A DNA stretch of 64,000 nt from Marininema mesophilum (GCF_900106775.1 NZ_FNNQ01000005.1:124001-188000), one strand, 5' to 3'. Shown: positions 9,459 through 16,950, numbered from the stretch's first letter. A program made the numbers and translations. The notes: generated by a model from the letters alone, not told the origin.

Positions 9459-9485
9459 ACAAAGACAGCGGGATAACCCGCTGCC
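9459..9485 (-). terminator. terminator of the SASP gene
   Basis: On the minus strand the stem GGCAGCGGG / CCCGCTGTC with a four-base loop is followed by TTTGTT, about 28 bases after the SASP stop. A highly expressed monocistronic spore gene would be expected to have such a terminator. Confidence 0.85.
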
Positions 9486-9512
9486 TCGGCGAAACCAAAT
9501 TATAAAATTGTG

Positions 9513-9722
9513 TTACCGAGCACCGCCACCTAGTTGTTGTTCAGCTAGAGCGACAAGACGCTTAGTAATTTCCCCACCTACAGAACCGTTCGCACGAGAA
9601 GTGGTGTCAGGACCAAGTTGAACACCAAATTCAGAAGCGATTTCGTATTTCAATTGATCAAGAGCCTGAGTAGCGCCAGGAACGAGCAGTTGATTGGAGT
9701 TACGGTCACGTGATTGTGGCAT
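9513..9722 (-). CDS. alpha/beta-type small acid-soluble spore protein
   Basis: The 69-residue protein is a typical alpha/beta SASP, which coats and protects spore DNA and is later degraded at germination. The two conserved segments are clear: KYEIASEFGV with the GPR protease cleavage context, and TSRANGSVGGEITKRLVALAEQQL. AAGGAGGTGAAA precedes the ATG. A sigma-G-like promoter lies at 9754-9783 and a terminator directly downstream, so it is a single-gene unit made in the forespore. Confidence 0.97.
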   Translation of the reverse strand: MPQSRDRNSNQLLVPGATQALDQLKYEIASEFGVQLGPDTTSRANGSVGGEITKRLVALAEQQLGGGAR

Positions 9723-9753
9723 GTCGGTTTCACCTCCTTGTAGATGGTACCTA

Positions 9754-9783
9754 TATCATGCGGAGCAAGTCTCTTCATAATGC
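9754..9783 (-). promoter_or_regulatory. sigma-G-like promoter of the SASP gene
   Basis: On the minus strand GCATTA and CATGATA are 17 bases apart, close to the sigma-G pattern GMATR - 17/18 - CATNMTA; the -10 fits fully and the -35 has one mismatch. It lies 32 bases upstream of the start codon, as expected for a forespore gene. Confidence 0.65.
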
Positions 9784-9838
9784 GTGTGAATTTCTGGGAA
9801 TTACCTTCCACCTACCAAAAACTACCTTAACAACAACT

Positions 9839-9874
9839 AAAAGGGAGGTGAATGATATCATCCACCTCCCTTTT
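9839..9874 (-). terminator. near-perfect palindromic terminator
   Basis: The arms AAAAGGGAGGTG and CACCTCCCTTTT enclose a further ATGAT/ATCAT pairing, giving a stem of about 17 bp that works on both strands. It follows the small gene at 9898 on the minus strand. Confidence 0.8.
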
Positions 9875-9897
9875 ATGATTCTTACCTATATTCGTTC

Positions 9898-10068
9898 TTA
9901 CCCAGAGTCTTTAGTCAGCGCTTCCCACTGCGTGCGAAGCTCTGCGATTTCCTCCTGAATCACATGTAATTCCAGAAATTCGTGGCGTTCGATTGCTTGC
10001 TTGTACTCTTCCTTTTTCATCAACAGTTTGCTCTTGATTTCCTGCAATTGTTCTTGAATGAAAAACAC
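9898..10068 (-). CDS. small coiled-coil protein
   Basis: A short reading frame of about 56 residues encodes a strongly charged helical protein (heptad-like EQLQEIKSKLLMKKEEYKQ, then IQEEIAELRTQWEAL). It ends just before a strong terminator, which supports a real transcript. The start is uncertain. A GTG at 10068 has no good ribosome site. The only good site, GAGGTG, lies six bases before an ATT codon at about 10059, which would be a rare start. Composition, terminator and the lack of any alternative gene in 9875-10374 argue that it is coding. Function unknown. Confidence 0.55.
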   Translation of the reverse strand: MFFIQEQLQEIKSKLLMKKEEYKQAIERHEFLELHVIQEEIAELRTQWEALTKDSG

Positions 10069-10374
10069 CTCGCTTACTAAGAGATGAAACCATCATTCAT
10101 TGCGTCATTCTCATGACATGATTTCCTCTTACCCTTGGCACAACTTACACAAACCCCCAGATTCCTCTCTATTTATCAATCAACCACCTAAAGATGCTAA
10201 AAAAGCCCCTAGATCAAGCTTTCCATTGAAAAAGTGACAAGTTCGCGAAAATTAATACTCTACTCGTCATTGACCCTCTCCTAAATTTTGATAAAATAGA
10301 ACTCACTCATCAGGAATGTTGATTATCACTCATACCATAAGTACACGATTTGCTGTTGGGAAAGGAGGGTTCCC
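10069..10374. other. 306-base intergenic region with one sigma-A-like promoter
   Basis: Apart from the promoter at 10270-10297 and the AAAGGAGGG ribosome site of the next gene, this AT-rich stretch shows no reading frame with a start and ribosome site and no clear RNA structure. Confidence 0.5.
10270..10297 (+). promoter_or_regulatory. sigma-A-like promoter for the small gene pair at 10375-10772
   Basis: TTGACC and TAAAAT are separated by 16 bases, about 78 bases ahead of the start codon at 10375. The match is near consensus, with one mismatch in each hexamer. Confidence 0.55.
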
Positions 10375-10530
10375 ATGTCTGTGGAGACCCATATAAAGCC
10401 TTCCTTACTGGAAGAATTTCGTTCAATGAAGTTAAATTCCATGATCAGAGACTTGAACAAATTAAACACGGATGAATTAATCCGAATCCAACGGGAGGTC
10501 GACCATCTACTCGACTCCACAAAGGAGTAA
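10375..10530 (+). CDS. small acidic/amphipathic protein, weakly Spo0E-like
   Basis: The 51-residue frame begins at ATG 10375 behind AAAGGAGGG at good spacing. The pattern LLEEFRSMKLNSMIRDL followed by DELIRIQREVDHLLD resembles the two-helix hairpin of Spo0E-like aspartyl phosphatases. However, the diagnostic SQxLD core is replaced by QREVD, so the similarity is only suggestive. It is followed 11 bases later by a 76-residue gene that seems translationally coupled. Strong ribosome site and promoter make expression likely. Confidence 0.6.
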   Translation: MSVETHIKPSLLEEFRSMKLNSMIRDLNKLNTDELIRIQREVDHLLDSTKE

Positions 10531-10541
10531 ATGGAACTGGG

Positions 10542-10772
10542 ATGAATTCCCCCACTGAAAAATTACTAATCCAGAGTTACAAAGAACTCGATGAAGCACG
10601 GTCCCATCTCGAAGAAGCAATTAATCGCCTGGGCAAGCATAACAATCTTCAAGCAACTTCAAACTCTAATTTGCCTGAGGATATTCAACAATTGGTTCAT
10701 ATTGCCCTTCACCTTTCTCCTGAACAACGGAAGGCTCTGCGTCGCTTCCTTGAATCCATCCGCGATCTATAG
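10542..10772 (+). CDS. small helical hypothetical protein
   Basis: A 76-residue, mainly helical protein with two predicted helical regions (KLLIQSYKELDEARSHLEEA and SPEQRKALRRFLESIRDL) joined by a polar linker. I do not recognise a family. The ATG at 10542 has only AAGGAG overlapping the previous stop as a ribosome site, so translational coupling to the 51-residue gene is likely. A perfect 20-bp terminator stem follows. Both small genes may act together. Confidence 0.65.
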   Translation: MNSPTEKLLIQSYKELDEARSHLEEAINRLGKHNNLQATSNSNLPEDIQQLVHIALHLSPEQRKALRRFLESIRDL

Positions 10773-10789
10773 CAAATCATTCAATCACA

Positions 10790-10836
10790 AATAACGGATA
10801 AGGTACCCCAGTGATCGGGGTACCTTATCCGTTATT
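10790..10836 (+). terminator. bidirectional terminator, perfect 20-bp stem
   Basis: The two 20-base arms run from 10790-10809 and 10817-10836 with a seven-base loop. The structure overlaps the 3' end of the convergent gene at 10825 and serves both strands. Confidence 0.9.
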
Positions 10837-11271
10837 GTCGTTGCTGCTCTTTTCTGTAGCCATCTTTCTAACGAGTACAGAGGTTCGAAAAAGATGATAC
10901 ATCCGCGAGGCATCTAATGCTGTCCACAAGCGTGCACCTGCATATACACATCCTTCAGAACATCGAATGTAATCATTTCGTGTCAATTTATTCAAAATCC
11001 GATTCCATTCTTCATCTGCTCCTAAATGTTCTGCAAACATCGAACGCACATGAGCTAAATGAACTTGGGGTTCACCATTTTTTTTCATATCAGGATCCAG
11101 CCGAGGGTAAACTAATAACCCCCATAGGATGACCAGGGAGGCTCTCGAAACCACATCCCAATCTCGGTGGACAGGTCCCTCCAACTCCCAAGGATTAGCA
11201 TAGCTTCTCTCTAGTGATGTTTGTCGCGAGGTTAATAGTGAACTAATATCGTATGCGGCCCTATTCGTCAT
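10825..11271 (-). CDS. hypothetical protein, 148 residues
   Basis: I do not recognise this soluble protein. It contains a helical, Trp-rich centre (RDWDVVSRASLVILWGLLVY) and a C-terminal half that could be a winged-helix-like fold, but no signature motif. A strong GGAGGGATGAGGG precedes the ATG at 11271. The last codons lie inside the bidirectional terminator. No operon partner is visible. Confidence 0.65.
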   Translation of the reverse strand: MTNRAAYDISSLLTSRQTSLERSYANPWELEGPVHRDWDVVSRASLVILWGLLVYPRLDPDMKKNGEPQVHLAHVRSMFAEHLGADEEWNRILNKLTRNDYIRCSEGCVYAGARLWTALDASRMYHLFRTSVLVRKMATEKSSNDNNG

Positions 11272-11635
11272 CCCTCATCCCTCCTTTTTCTTTACTGGAA
11301 TCATGATGTCTAGTGGTTTCATGCTTCTATGTTTTATTTTAATAAAGAACCATTTTCCGGTTCTCTATTACCCTAACTGAGTATATTTCCTTTATCGCCA
11401 TAGAAAGGTAGTTTTATACGAAGGGAGGGATAATTGGTATGAAAATTCAACTTATAAACCGCTTATTTTTTATCGTTTTATCCAGGATTCCACAGAACAA
11501 CATAGTACTTAACCTATTATAATCAACTTCTTCTCACTTACATAAAGTTACTTTATCTAATATTTTAGTGGAAATGATGATTTCTTTTCTGTTATATTAA
11601 ATAATATAACAAGACCAAATGGGGAGAGGGATGGC
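11272..11635. other. 364-base AT-rich intergenic region
   Basis: It separates two divergent genes and contains one doubtful 27-codon frame at 11439-11522. The stretch just before 11636 (ATAATATAAC) is AT-rich and promoter-like, but I cannot assign a -35/-10 pair with confidence. Confidence 0.45.
11439..11522 (+). CDS. possible 27-residue peptide
   Basis: ATG at 11439 follows AAGGGAGGGAT by about eight bases. The frame encodes a hydrophobic, membrane-like peptide (LINRLFFIVLSRIPQNNIVL). The ribosome site is strong but the frame is so short that chance cannot be excluded. Confidence 0.25.
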   Translation: MKIQLINRLFFIVLSRIPQNNIVLNLL

Positions 11636-12451
11636 ATGTTTGATACAAAAAAAGGGAAATATACAGATGAAGAAAATGAACAAATTATCGGAAAGATCAA
11701 TAAAGGCTTAGCCGAAGGTGTTCGTGAGCGAGAAATCCTCCGTGAAATATCCAACGATCTGAATCGCGGATTTGCAGGTATCATGTCTCATGTTCGAAAA
11801 CTCCGTAGTGAATATCCTGAACGTTTCTTATCGAATAAGCCATCCGCCGATGGAGAAAACCGTCTTAATAGTTGGTCTGATCAAGAAGAAGACGTCGTTA
11901 TTGAATGGGTTAATCGCTATATGGACCAAGGACAGTCATTATCTTCTGCAATCGCTAAATTAGAAAAAGAGCTCAACCGAACGCAAGGTGCAATTTACCA
12001 ACGGATTTACACCTTGCGTCGTAAATATCCCGAACGGTTTAACCGTATGCCTGAGCCACGTCCACGTCGTCGCCGTAAATTAGAAGGTTGGCAGATTCAA
12101 CGTCCGATCATCCGCGATCTTGACGGTAGCGCTCCTGTCTTCCGTCCTTATTTAGAAGATGATACAGAAGCTGCAGCTGCCCTCGAAAGAGTCCACCAAA
12201 AATCTGAAAATCTCCTTGAAAACCTCGACGCCTCCAGCAACATCACAGAGGAAGACATGGTTATTAAAGCCTTCGAAAATCGCTATGGCCGACCCAATAC
12301 TGCCATTCGCACCAAATTGATGGAACTTATGGAAGAATACGGACACACCCGGGTCTCCTTCTCCCTCTTCACATTACAAGACAATAAAGAATTTCCCGTT
12401 GTGATTACTCGCTTTTTAGAAGAATGTTTGAACCGCAACAAATCCATATAA
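11636..12451 (+). CDS. RsfA-like regulator with two tandem Myb/SANT-type domains
   Basis: The 271-residue protein carries two homologous helix-turn-helix segments. They are residues about 8-63 (YTDEENEQIIGKINKG ... RKLRSEYPERF) and about 79-135 (WSDQEEDVVIEWVNRY ... YTLRRKYPERF). Each has the pattern seen in Myb-like prespore regulators of the RsfA group, which usually hold one such domain. A basic linker (RPRRRRKLEGW) and an acidic helical C-terminal half follow. GAGAGG lies upstream of the ATG. A role as sporulation-stage DNA-binding regulator is inferred from the family; targets are unknown. It ends at a terminator shared with minE. Confidence 0.7.
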   Translation: MFDTKKGKYTDEENEQIIGKINKGLAEGVREREILREISNDLNRGFAGIMSHVRKLRSEYPERFLSNKPSADGENRLNSWSDQEEDVVIEWVNRYMDQGQSLSSAIAKLEKELNRTQGAIYQRIYTLRRKYPERFNRMPEPRPRRRRKLEGWQIQRPIIRDLDGSAPVFRPYLEDDTEAAAALERVHQKSENLLENLDASSNITEEDMVIKAFENRYGRPNTAIRTKLMELMEEYGHTRVSFSLFTLQDNKEFPVVITRFLEECLNRNKSI

Positions 12452-12458
12452 ATAAAAA

Positions 12459-12494
12459 AGAGAGCGCAGGGTCTTTAAAGACCTGCGCTCTCTT
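12459..12494 (+). terminator. bidirectional terminator between the Myb gene and minE
   Basis: The arms AAGAGAGCGCAGG-TCTTT and AAAGACCTGCGCTCTCTT pair over about 17 bases with one bulge. The structure overlaps the last codons of minE. Confidence 0.85.
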
Positions 12495-12774
12495 CATTTT
12501 CCCCTTTTTCTCTCAAGCGAACGGGTATGCTCGCCTTTAACACCGTCGTATTGTCCCTTTGCCGGGATTGCGGGCGTATTTCAACTTGCCCCACCACATC
12601 ATAACCAAAGTCATCACATAAATCGATCAGCCTTGCCTGAAATTGCTTCAATTTCCGTTCATCGATATCTGATCGCTGATAACTGAGCACGAGGGAGAGG
12701 CGGTCATCCGCCGTCGCCGCTGTAGGGCGCTCTTTATCTTTGCCAAACATATTCAAAAAGGCCACGACATTCAC
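12475..12774 (-). CDS. minE: cell division topological specificity factor MinE
   Basis: The 99-residue protein fits MinE in length and layout. An N-terminal amphipathic membrane-targeting helix (MNVVAFLNMFGK) comes first. Then comes the contact helix region DDRLSLVLSYQRSD, and finally the C-terminal dimerisation domain (KLKQFQARLIDLCDDFGYDV, VEIRPQSRQRDNTTVLKASIPV). MinE releases MinD from the membrane by stimulating its ATPase and so sets division-site placement. It starts 13 bases after minD, so the two form an operon. No minC is adjacent. Many Bacilli use DivIVA/MinJ instead of MinE, which makes this noteworthy. Confidence 0.88.
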   Translation of the reverse strand: MNVVAFLNMFGKDKERPTAATADDRLSLVLSYQRSDIDERKLKQFQARLIDLCDDFGYDVVGQVEIRPQSRQRDNTTVLKASIPVRLREKGENEESAGL

Positions 12775-12787
12775 CTCGTAACTTTAG

Positions 12788-13591
12788 TCAGGCGATATGA
12801 AAAATCCGCTTGATCCGATTGATGAGGCTGCTTTCCTCCAATTCTAAGTAAGGAACCTCTTCGCCATTGATCCGCCGCGCAATATTATTAAACGCACGTC
12901 CAGCTAAGGATCTATCATCCAATACTACCGGTTCACCCGTATTCGATGAACGAATAATCCGTCGGTCCTCAGGAACAATGCCCAGTAAATTGATCGCTAG
13001 ATGATTTTGAACGCGCTCAACACTGAGCATGTCGCCATCTTTGATCATATTGGGTTGAACTCGGTTTACTACCAAATCAATTGTCTCCAAATCGGCAGAT
13101 TCCAATAAACCAATCACCCGATCAGAATCCCTAACGGATGGAATCTCAGGATTTACAACTAAGATCGCCCGATCTGCTGGAGCAATCGCATTGCGAAACC
13201 CTCCCTCGATCCCTGCTGGAGAATCAATTAGGATAATTTCAAATTCTTTTTTCAACTCATCCACCAACTCTTTAACCTGAGCCGGTGTCACCTCTTCCTT
13301 ATACCTCGTCTGGGCAGCTGGTAGAAGGCCTAGGGTAGGAAATTCCTTGTGTCTCACCAAGGATTGCCGTAACTTACTTGTCCCCTCGACCACATCCACT
13401 AAATCATAAACAATGCGGTTCTCCAAACCTAACATCAAATCCAACTTACGTAGACCAATATCCGTATCCATAACACAAACCTCACGTCCCAGTTTCGCCA
13501 ACGCAAGGCCAACGGATGCGACGGTGGTTGATTTTCCTACACCACCTTTTCCGCTTGTCACGGTAATTGCTACGGACTTCTGCTTCATCAC
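12788..13591 (-). CDS. minD: septum site-determining ATPase MinD
   Basis: At 267 residues this is a full-length MinD. The deviant Walker A GKGGVGKST is at residues 14-22 with the signature Lys15. DTDIGLRKLDLMLG and IILIDSPAGIEGG follow, with the C-terminal amphipathic membrane-targeting sequence SLINRIKRIFHIA. MinD dimerises with ATP on the membrane and recruits MinC and MinE. The first gene of a minDE operon, it has AAAGGG upstream of the ATG. No minC lies upstream within 1.2 kb or downstream. Confidence 0.95.
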   Translation of the reverse strand: MMKQKSVAITVTSGKGGVGKSTTVASVGLALAKLGREVCVMDTDIGLRKLDLMLGLENRIVYDLVDVVEGTSKLRQSLVRHKEFPTLGLLPAAQTRYKEEVTPAQVKELVDELKKEFEIILIDSPAGIEGGFRNAIAPADRAILVVNPEIPSVRDSDRVIGLLESADLETIDLVVNRVQPNMIKDGDMLSVERVQNHLAINLLGIVPEDRRIIRSSNTGEPVVLDDRSLAGRAFNNIARRINGEEVPYLELEESSLINRIKRIFHIA

Positions 13592-13910
13592 TCGTTGCCC
13601 CTTTCCCTTGTCCTTCTGTCTATCTTCGACCTTCGGGATCCATTGCCCTCTTCTACTACATCGTCTATTGATCCTTAGTCCCTATGTAACAACCCATTCC
13701 ACTATACGATATATCGATTGATCCAAATCCGCTTTCAAGGGTTGACTTTTGTTAGAAAGAGTTGCCACGGATTGGTGATGTGCATATCAGTAAAAATTCC
13801 AATGATTTTGTTAAATTGACATGAACAAACAAGATTCCCTATTATTGTATCAAACTTGACCGCATAACAGAAGCAAAAGAAATAGTTTGCGTCCATTAAT
13901 TTCTCATTGT
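13592..13910. other. 319-base intergenic region upstream of minD
   Basis: It presumably carries the minD promoter, which I cannot place precisely. A TTGACA - 18 - TATTAT pair at 13816-13845 faces the other way, into the 3' end of the DUF1232 gene, and is treated as a likely chance match. No gene seen. Confidence 0.4.
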
Positions 13911-14273
13911 TCATCGGATCCGCCTATCAAAGCGGTCCAGCTCTCTTGAAAGTAACTTCCATACGATTCCTAGAGCTACTGCATCGTCTACATACCCAGC
14001 AATCGGAATCAGATCAGGCAATACATCACTTGGGATAATAAAATAGAGTAACGCTGCCCCAGCTAATGCTTTTTTTGTGCGGCTCGTGGCCGGATGTCTG
14101 AAGTAGTCATATAAAATCTTTAATTTCCCTATAATCTTCTGGATTCCTCCAACTCGATTCACCTTCCCATTAAAATCGTCCAGAATTCTACGAGATCCCT
14201 TCGGAGTGTCCGCTTTTTTGATCAAGGAAGCTAGAACCTTTTTTACTTTTTGCTCCAGATCACTTGAAGTCAT
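13911..14273 (-). CDS. DUF1232 (YkvA-like) membrane protein
   Basis: The 120-residue protein ends with the DUF1232 hallmark: a hydrophobic stretch (KKALAGAALLYFIIPSDVLP) followed by DLIPIAGYVDDAVALGIVWK. YkvA-like proteins are small, membrane-associated and of unknown function. The N-terminal half is basic and helical. It lies 32 bases after the zinc-ribbon gene on the same strand, probably in the same transcript. No good alternative start. Confidence 0.85.
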   Translation of the reverse strand: MTSSDLEQKVKKVLASLIKKADTPKGSRRILDDFNGKVNRVGGIQKIIGKLKILYDYFRHPATSRTKKALAGAALLYFIIPSDVLPDLIPIAGYVDDAVALGIVWKLLSRELDRFDRRIR

Positions 14274-14305
14274 TCGGCACTCACACCCCTTCGCCTCTTA
14301 TAGCT

Positions 14306-14860
14306 TTAGCTATATATCTCTCCATGACAGTATATACAATTCTTCTCTGTATCTCTTACCTCTTTACTACAGTGTGGACATAGAAAAATCCCTTGCCCTT
14401 CCCAAGCATCCCATGAGGATGAAGTTTTATGATCGGATACGGGGGTTTGATTAGAGGATGATTGAATCCTTTCTCCTGGCAAATCATCTCCACTAGGAAG
14501 GGCCTGGCGTTCCGTCTTGACTTCCCGGGAAGGCGGAGCTTGCATATTTTCTGGAGGATGCTTTCGTTCCTCTTCTTTTTTTAACTCTGTCAATTGGTCT
14601 TCCATCGATTGGATAACTTCACGTATTTCCTTGATATTGTAAAGGAGAGAGCGGGTACGGTCGGTCATTTCCATATCGCCATGTGCTTCCCAGCGCTCAT
14701 AGAGTGAACGCCCCAATCTCATATGCAACTCACTCTCGTATTCCTTTTTCCCTCTAAGCTGTAATGTCAATCGGCTTATATCTAACACCTTTTTCGATTT
14801 TTGACTGGTCGTCTCCAATCCTTTTTCCAATTTACTCTTCAAACCATCAAAAATACCCAC
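14306..14860 (-). CDS. coiled-coil protein with C-terminal zinc ribbon
   Basis: This 184-residue protein begins with a long helical region (residues 1-105, MGIFDGLKSKLEKGLETTSQ ... DQLTELKKEEE). A disordered Pro/Ser-rich linker follows, and then a zinc-ribbon CPHCSKEV ... CIYCHGE near residues 161-181. The four cysteines are spaced as two CxxC-type knuckles and would bind Zn. N-terminal sequences of this style are common in small Bacillota zinc-ribbon proteins of unknown role. It precedes the DUF1232 gene. GGAG lies upstream of the ATG. Confidence 0.75.
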   Translation of the reverse strand: MGIFDGLKSKLEKGLETTSQKSKKVLDISRLTLQLRGKKEYESELHMRLGRSLYERWEAHGDMEMTDRTRSLLYNIKEIREVIQSMEDQLTELKKEEERKHPPENMQAPPSREVKTERQALPSGDDLPGERIQSSSNQTPVSDHKTSSSWDAWEGQGIFLCPHCSKEVRDTEKNCIYCHGEIYS

Positions 14861-15074
14861 GGCGATTCCGCTCCTTTTTAGCAGCCCTTCTATTCATTGT
14901 AAGGGATTTAAGCCCGTTCTTCCAGCTATATAGGGCAAGAATCACCCTCCATAACCAAAAAGTTCACGAAAAACCCCCTATTTTCATGAAAAAAGCGACC
15001 AATAGGGTCGCAAACCAATAATTACCTTTAAGGAGGAGTTTTTCCTCCATTTACTTCCTATCTTTCTAGTGTAC

Positions 15075-15419
15075 TTACCAGACCCCGTCGCCACCACAGC
15101 CACCACAGCCGCCGCCGCAACCACCAAAGCCACCGCCAAAGCCGCCAAAGCCACCGTCGCAACCGCCAAAGCCACCGTCGCAACCGCCAAAGCCACCGTC
15201 GCAACCGCCAAAGCCGCCGCCACCGCCAAAGCCACCGCCGCAACCGCCAAAGCCACCGCCGCAACCGCCAAAGCCACCGCCGCAACCGCCAAAGCCACCG
15301 CCGCAACCGCCAAAGCCACCGCCGCAACCGCCAAAGCCACCGCCGCCAAAGCCGCCAAAACCTTTGATACCTGCGCCAACTGCACGACGGCGGAAGCCAG
15401 CTCTTTTCATTCGCTTCAC
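15075..15419 (-). CDS. Gly/Phe/Cys repeat protein, possible spore coat component
   Basis: About 114 residues. After a basic head (KRMKRAGFRRRAVGAGIKGF) the protein is almost entirely repeats of GGGFGGC or DGGFGGC, with 11 cysteines. No signal peptide. The GTG start at 15419 is preferred because AAAGGAG lies eight bases upstream; a GTG at 15428 would overlap that site. Such Cys/Gly repeat proteins are often cross-linked structural components of spore coats. A ribosomally made heterocycle-type bacteriocin is a less likely alternative, since no modification genes are adjacent. Opposite-strand frames over this region are by-products of the repeat. Confidence 0.7.
   Translation of the reverse strand: MKRMKRAGFRRRAVGAGIKGFGGFGGGGFGGCGGGFGGCGGGFGGCGGGFGGCGGGFGGCGGGFGGGGGFGGCDGGFGGCDGGFGGCDGGFGGFGGGFGGCGGGCGGCGGDGVW
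15103..15360. repeat. 21-bp tandem repeat inside the Gly/Phe/Cys gene
   Basis: A 21-base unit encoding Gly-Gly-Gly-Phe-Gly-Gly-Cys on the minus strand recurs about eleven times, with an Asp-containing variant in three consecutive copies. Strong GC skew and near-identity of units suggest length variation by slippage. Confidence 0.9.
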
Positions 15420-15546
15420 ACGATACACTCCTTTAGCAATCTTTCCATTGTTGGGTCTACCCCCAACGCCCTTCTATATATTTCTATGTCGGTAATGAGA
15501 ATAAGGTTGGACATCCCCCACCCGATAACTGCGGATTTTTGCTCTT

Positions 15547-15581
15547 AAAAAAAGACCTAACCGCTGATAGTAGCGATTAGG
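15547..15581 (-). terminator. terminator of the MFS exporter gene
   Basis: On the minus strand CCTAATCGCT / AGCGGTTAGG forms a stem overlapping the stop codon and is followed by seven T. Confidence 0.85.
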
Positions 15582-16803
15582 CTGAGGAAACTTTGCGTGA
15601 CACACTTTGTTTTGACGTTTTCTTTCTATGATTTAATCCTAATTTTAACCACCATGCTCCTATTAGAAGCATCATCGATGTTATTAGAAATAGACCTCGA
15701 ATACCGATAATCCCTGTTAGAAAACCTCCAGTGATCGGTCCAAGCATATTGCCAAGAAACGTAGCACTAGTACTGTATCCATATGCTGTACTCTCTTTCC
15801 CATCAGGAGCATGTTTACGAATCAAGGAATGAAGAGATGGCAAAAGTCCCCCTACACATAAGCCCAACAAAAAGCGAAGCCCCAACAACTGCCATACATT
15901 TCCTACCCATGCTTGCGGGATAAACAAAAGAGCCGTGCCGATCATGGAGTAAAAGAGAACACGTTCCGAACCATGCCGATCACCAAACCGACCTAAAAAG
16001 GGAGAAGCCAGCATATTGGCTAATCCCGTCACAGCTACGACTAAACCAGCAAAAAAAGCAATATATCCCCCTGGTGCACCCAACTGAGAGACAAATAAGG
16101 ACATCTGCGGCATAGGAGCTACCATAGCAAATTGCAACATAAAGCCTACACTAAAAAGGAAAAGGAGTGGTTTTTGATGGAGAATAAAGGACCCCTCCGA
16201 GAAAAAACCTTTCCGAGCCACCTTTGGATCTGGTTTCACTTCTTCCTTTACAAATACAAGCACAACGACGGTTGCCAAGAAAATAACCGCACTGGTTAGA
16301 AAAAAGATGGATCGAAACCCAACCACCTCTGCTAATACCCCTCCGATAAAGGGACCCATGATACTACCTGCTACACCGCCCGACTGTAGCAACCCTAAAG
16401 CATATCCTGACTTCTCTTTCGGGGTATTTGTAGCAGTGAGGGATATGGAAGCTGGAATAAATCCAGACACCGTCCCATTTAACAACCGTAACAAGAGCAG
16501 TTGTAAAGGGCTTGCAGCAAGGCCTGTCAAAAAAATGACAATCGCCATTCCAAATCCGGATCGAAGCACCATAATCCTACGCCCAACTTTATCTGCTAAG
16601 CTTCCCCATACAGGAGCAAACAAAAAAGCAGAGAGAAAGTTGATGCCAAAAATTAGACCTGACCAAAGCTGTGTCTTATCAGGATCGGTCATCCCTAGTT
16701 CCCTTAGATATAGAGGAAGGAAGGGGATAATCATACTCATTGCACCCATCACAAGAAATTGTGAGACCATCAATATATACAAGTTTCGCTTCCAAGTTTC
16801 CAT
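15577..16803 (-). CDS. major facilitator superfamily drug exporter (DHA1 type)
   Basis: A 408-residue membrane protein with 12 predicted helices in two sets of six. Motif A of MFS exporters (GSLADKVGRRIMV) lies between helices 2 and 3, and a degenerate repeat (GRFGDRHGSERVL) is in the second half. The central region GLLQSGGVAGSIMGPFIGG is motif C, typical of proton-driven antiporters. This supports drug/H+ antiport, but the substrate cannot be predicted. The ATG at 16803 follows AAAGGGATC; a longer frame upstream has no ribosome site. No regulator gene is adjacent. Confidence 0.88.
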   Translation of the reverse strand: METWKRNLYILMVSQFLVMGAMSMIIPFLPLYLRELGMTDPDKTQLWSGLIFGINFLSAFLFAPVWGSLADKVGRRIMVLRSGFGMAIVIFLTGLAASPLQLLLLRLLNGTVSGFIPASISLTATNTPKEKSGYALGLLQSGGVAGSIMGPFIGGVLAEVVGFRSIFFLTSAVIFLATVVVLVFVKEEVKPDPKVARKGFFSEGSFILHQKPLLFLFSVGFMLQFAMVAPMPQMSLFVSQLGAPGGYIAFFAGLVVAVTGLANMLASPFLGRFGDRHGSERVLFYSMIGTALLFIPQAWVGNVWQLLGLRFLLGLCVGGLLPSLHSLIRKHAPDGKESTAYGYSTSATFLGNMLGPITGGFLTGIIGIRGLFLITSMMLLIGAWWLKLGLNHRKKTSKQSVSRKVSSA

Positions 16804-16916
16804 ATATAAGATCCCTTTCCATTCATAAATTATCTGGTTACAAATATTACGATACACGAAACATATGGATGAAAAAAATAGCCTCTCACTCGTAAGAAGC
16901 CCACTTAAATAGAAAT

Positions 16917-16950
16917 AATCAATCCCCGCCTAAACAGTCGGGGATTGATT
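16917..16950 (-). terminator. terminator of ylbG
   Basis: AATCAATCCCCG and CGGGGATTGATT form a perfect 12-bp stem with a 10-base loop and T-rich tail on the minus strand. The 5' arm lies in the last codons of ylbG. Confidence 0.85.

Noticed and set aside
9911..10096. 61-codon minus frame overlapping the small coiled-coil gene
   Set aside because: Another frame (9898-10068) gives a much better coiled-coil composition and ends at the terminator.
13816..13845. TTGACA - 18 - TATTAT promoter on the + strand
   Set aside because: It would transcribe against the 3' end of the DUF1232 gene with no reading frame or hairpin. Kept as a possible chance match.
15075..15419. Modified (thiazole/oxazole) bacteriocin precursor
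   Set aside because: Cys/Gly repeats would allow this, but no cyclodehydratase, dehydrogenase or exporter dedicated to it is nearby, and the basic head is not a typical leader.
14984..15548. Long Ala/Lys/Thr- and Arg/Leu/Trp-rich reading frames in other frames over 15058-15548
   Set aside because: They are frame-shifted or opposite-strand readings of the 21-base Gly/Phe/Cys repeat. Only the minus-strand frame starting at 15419 has a good ribosome site.
16307..16828. 173-codon + strand frame over the MFS gene
   Set aside because: Antisense shadow of a membrane protein gene, no ribosome site.
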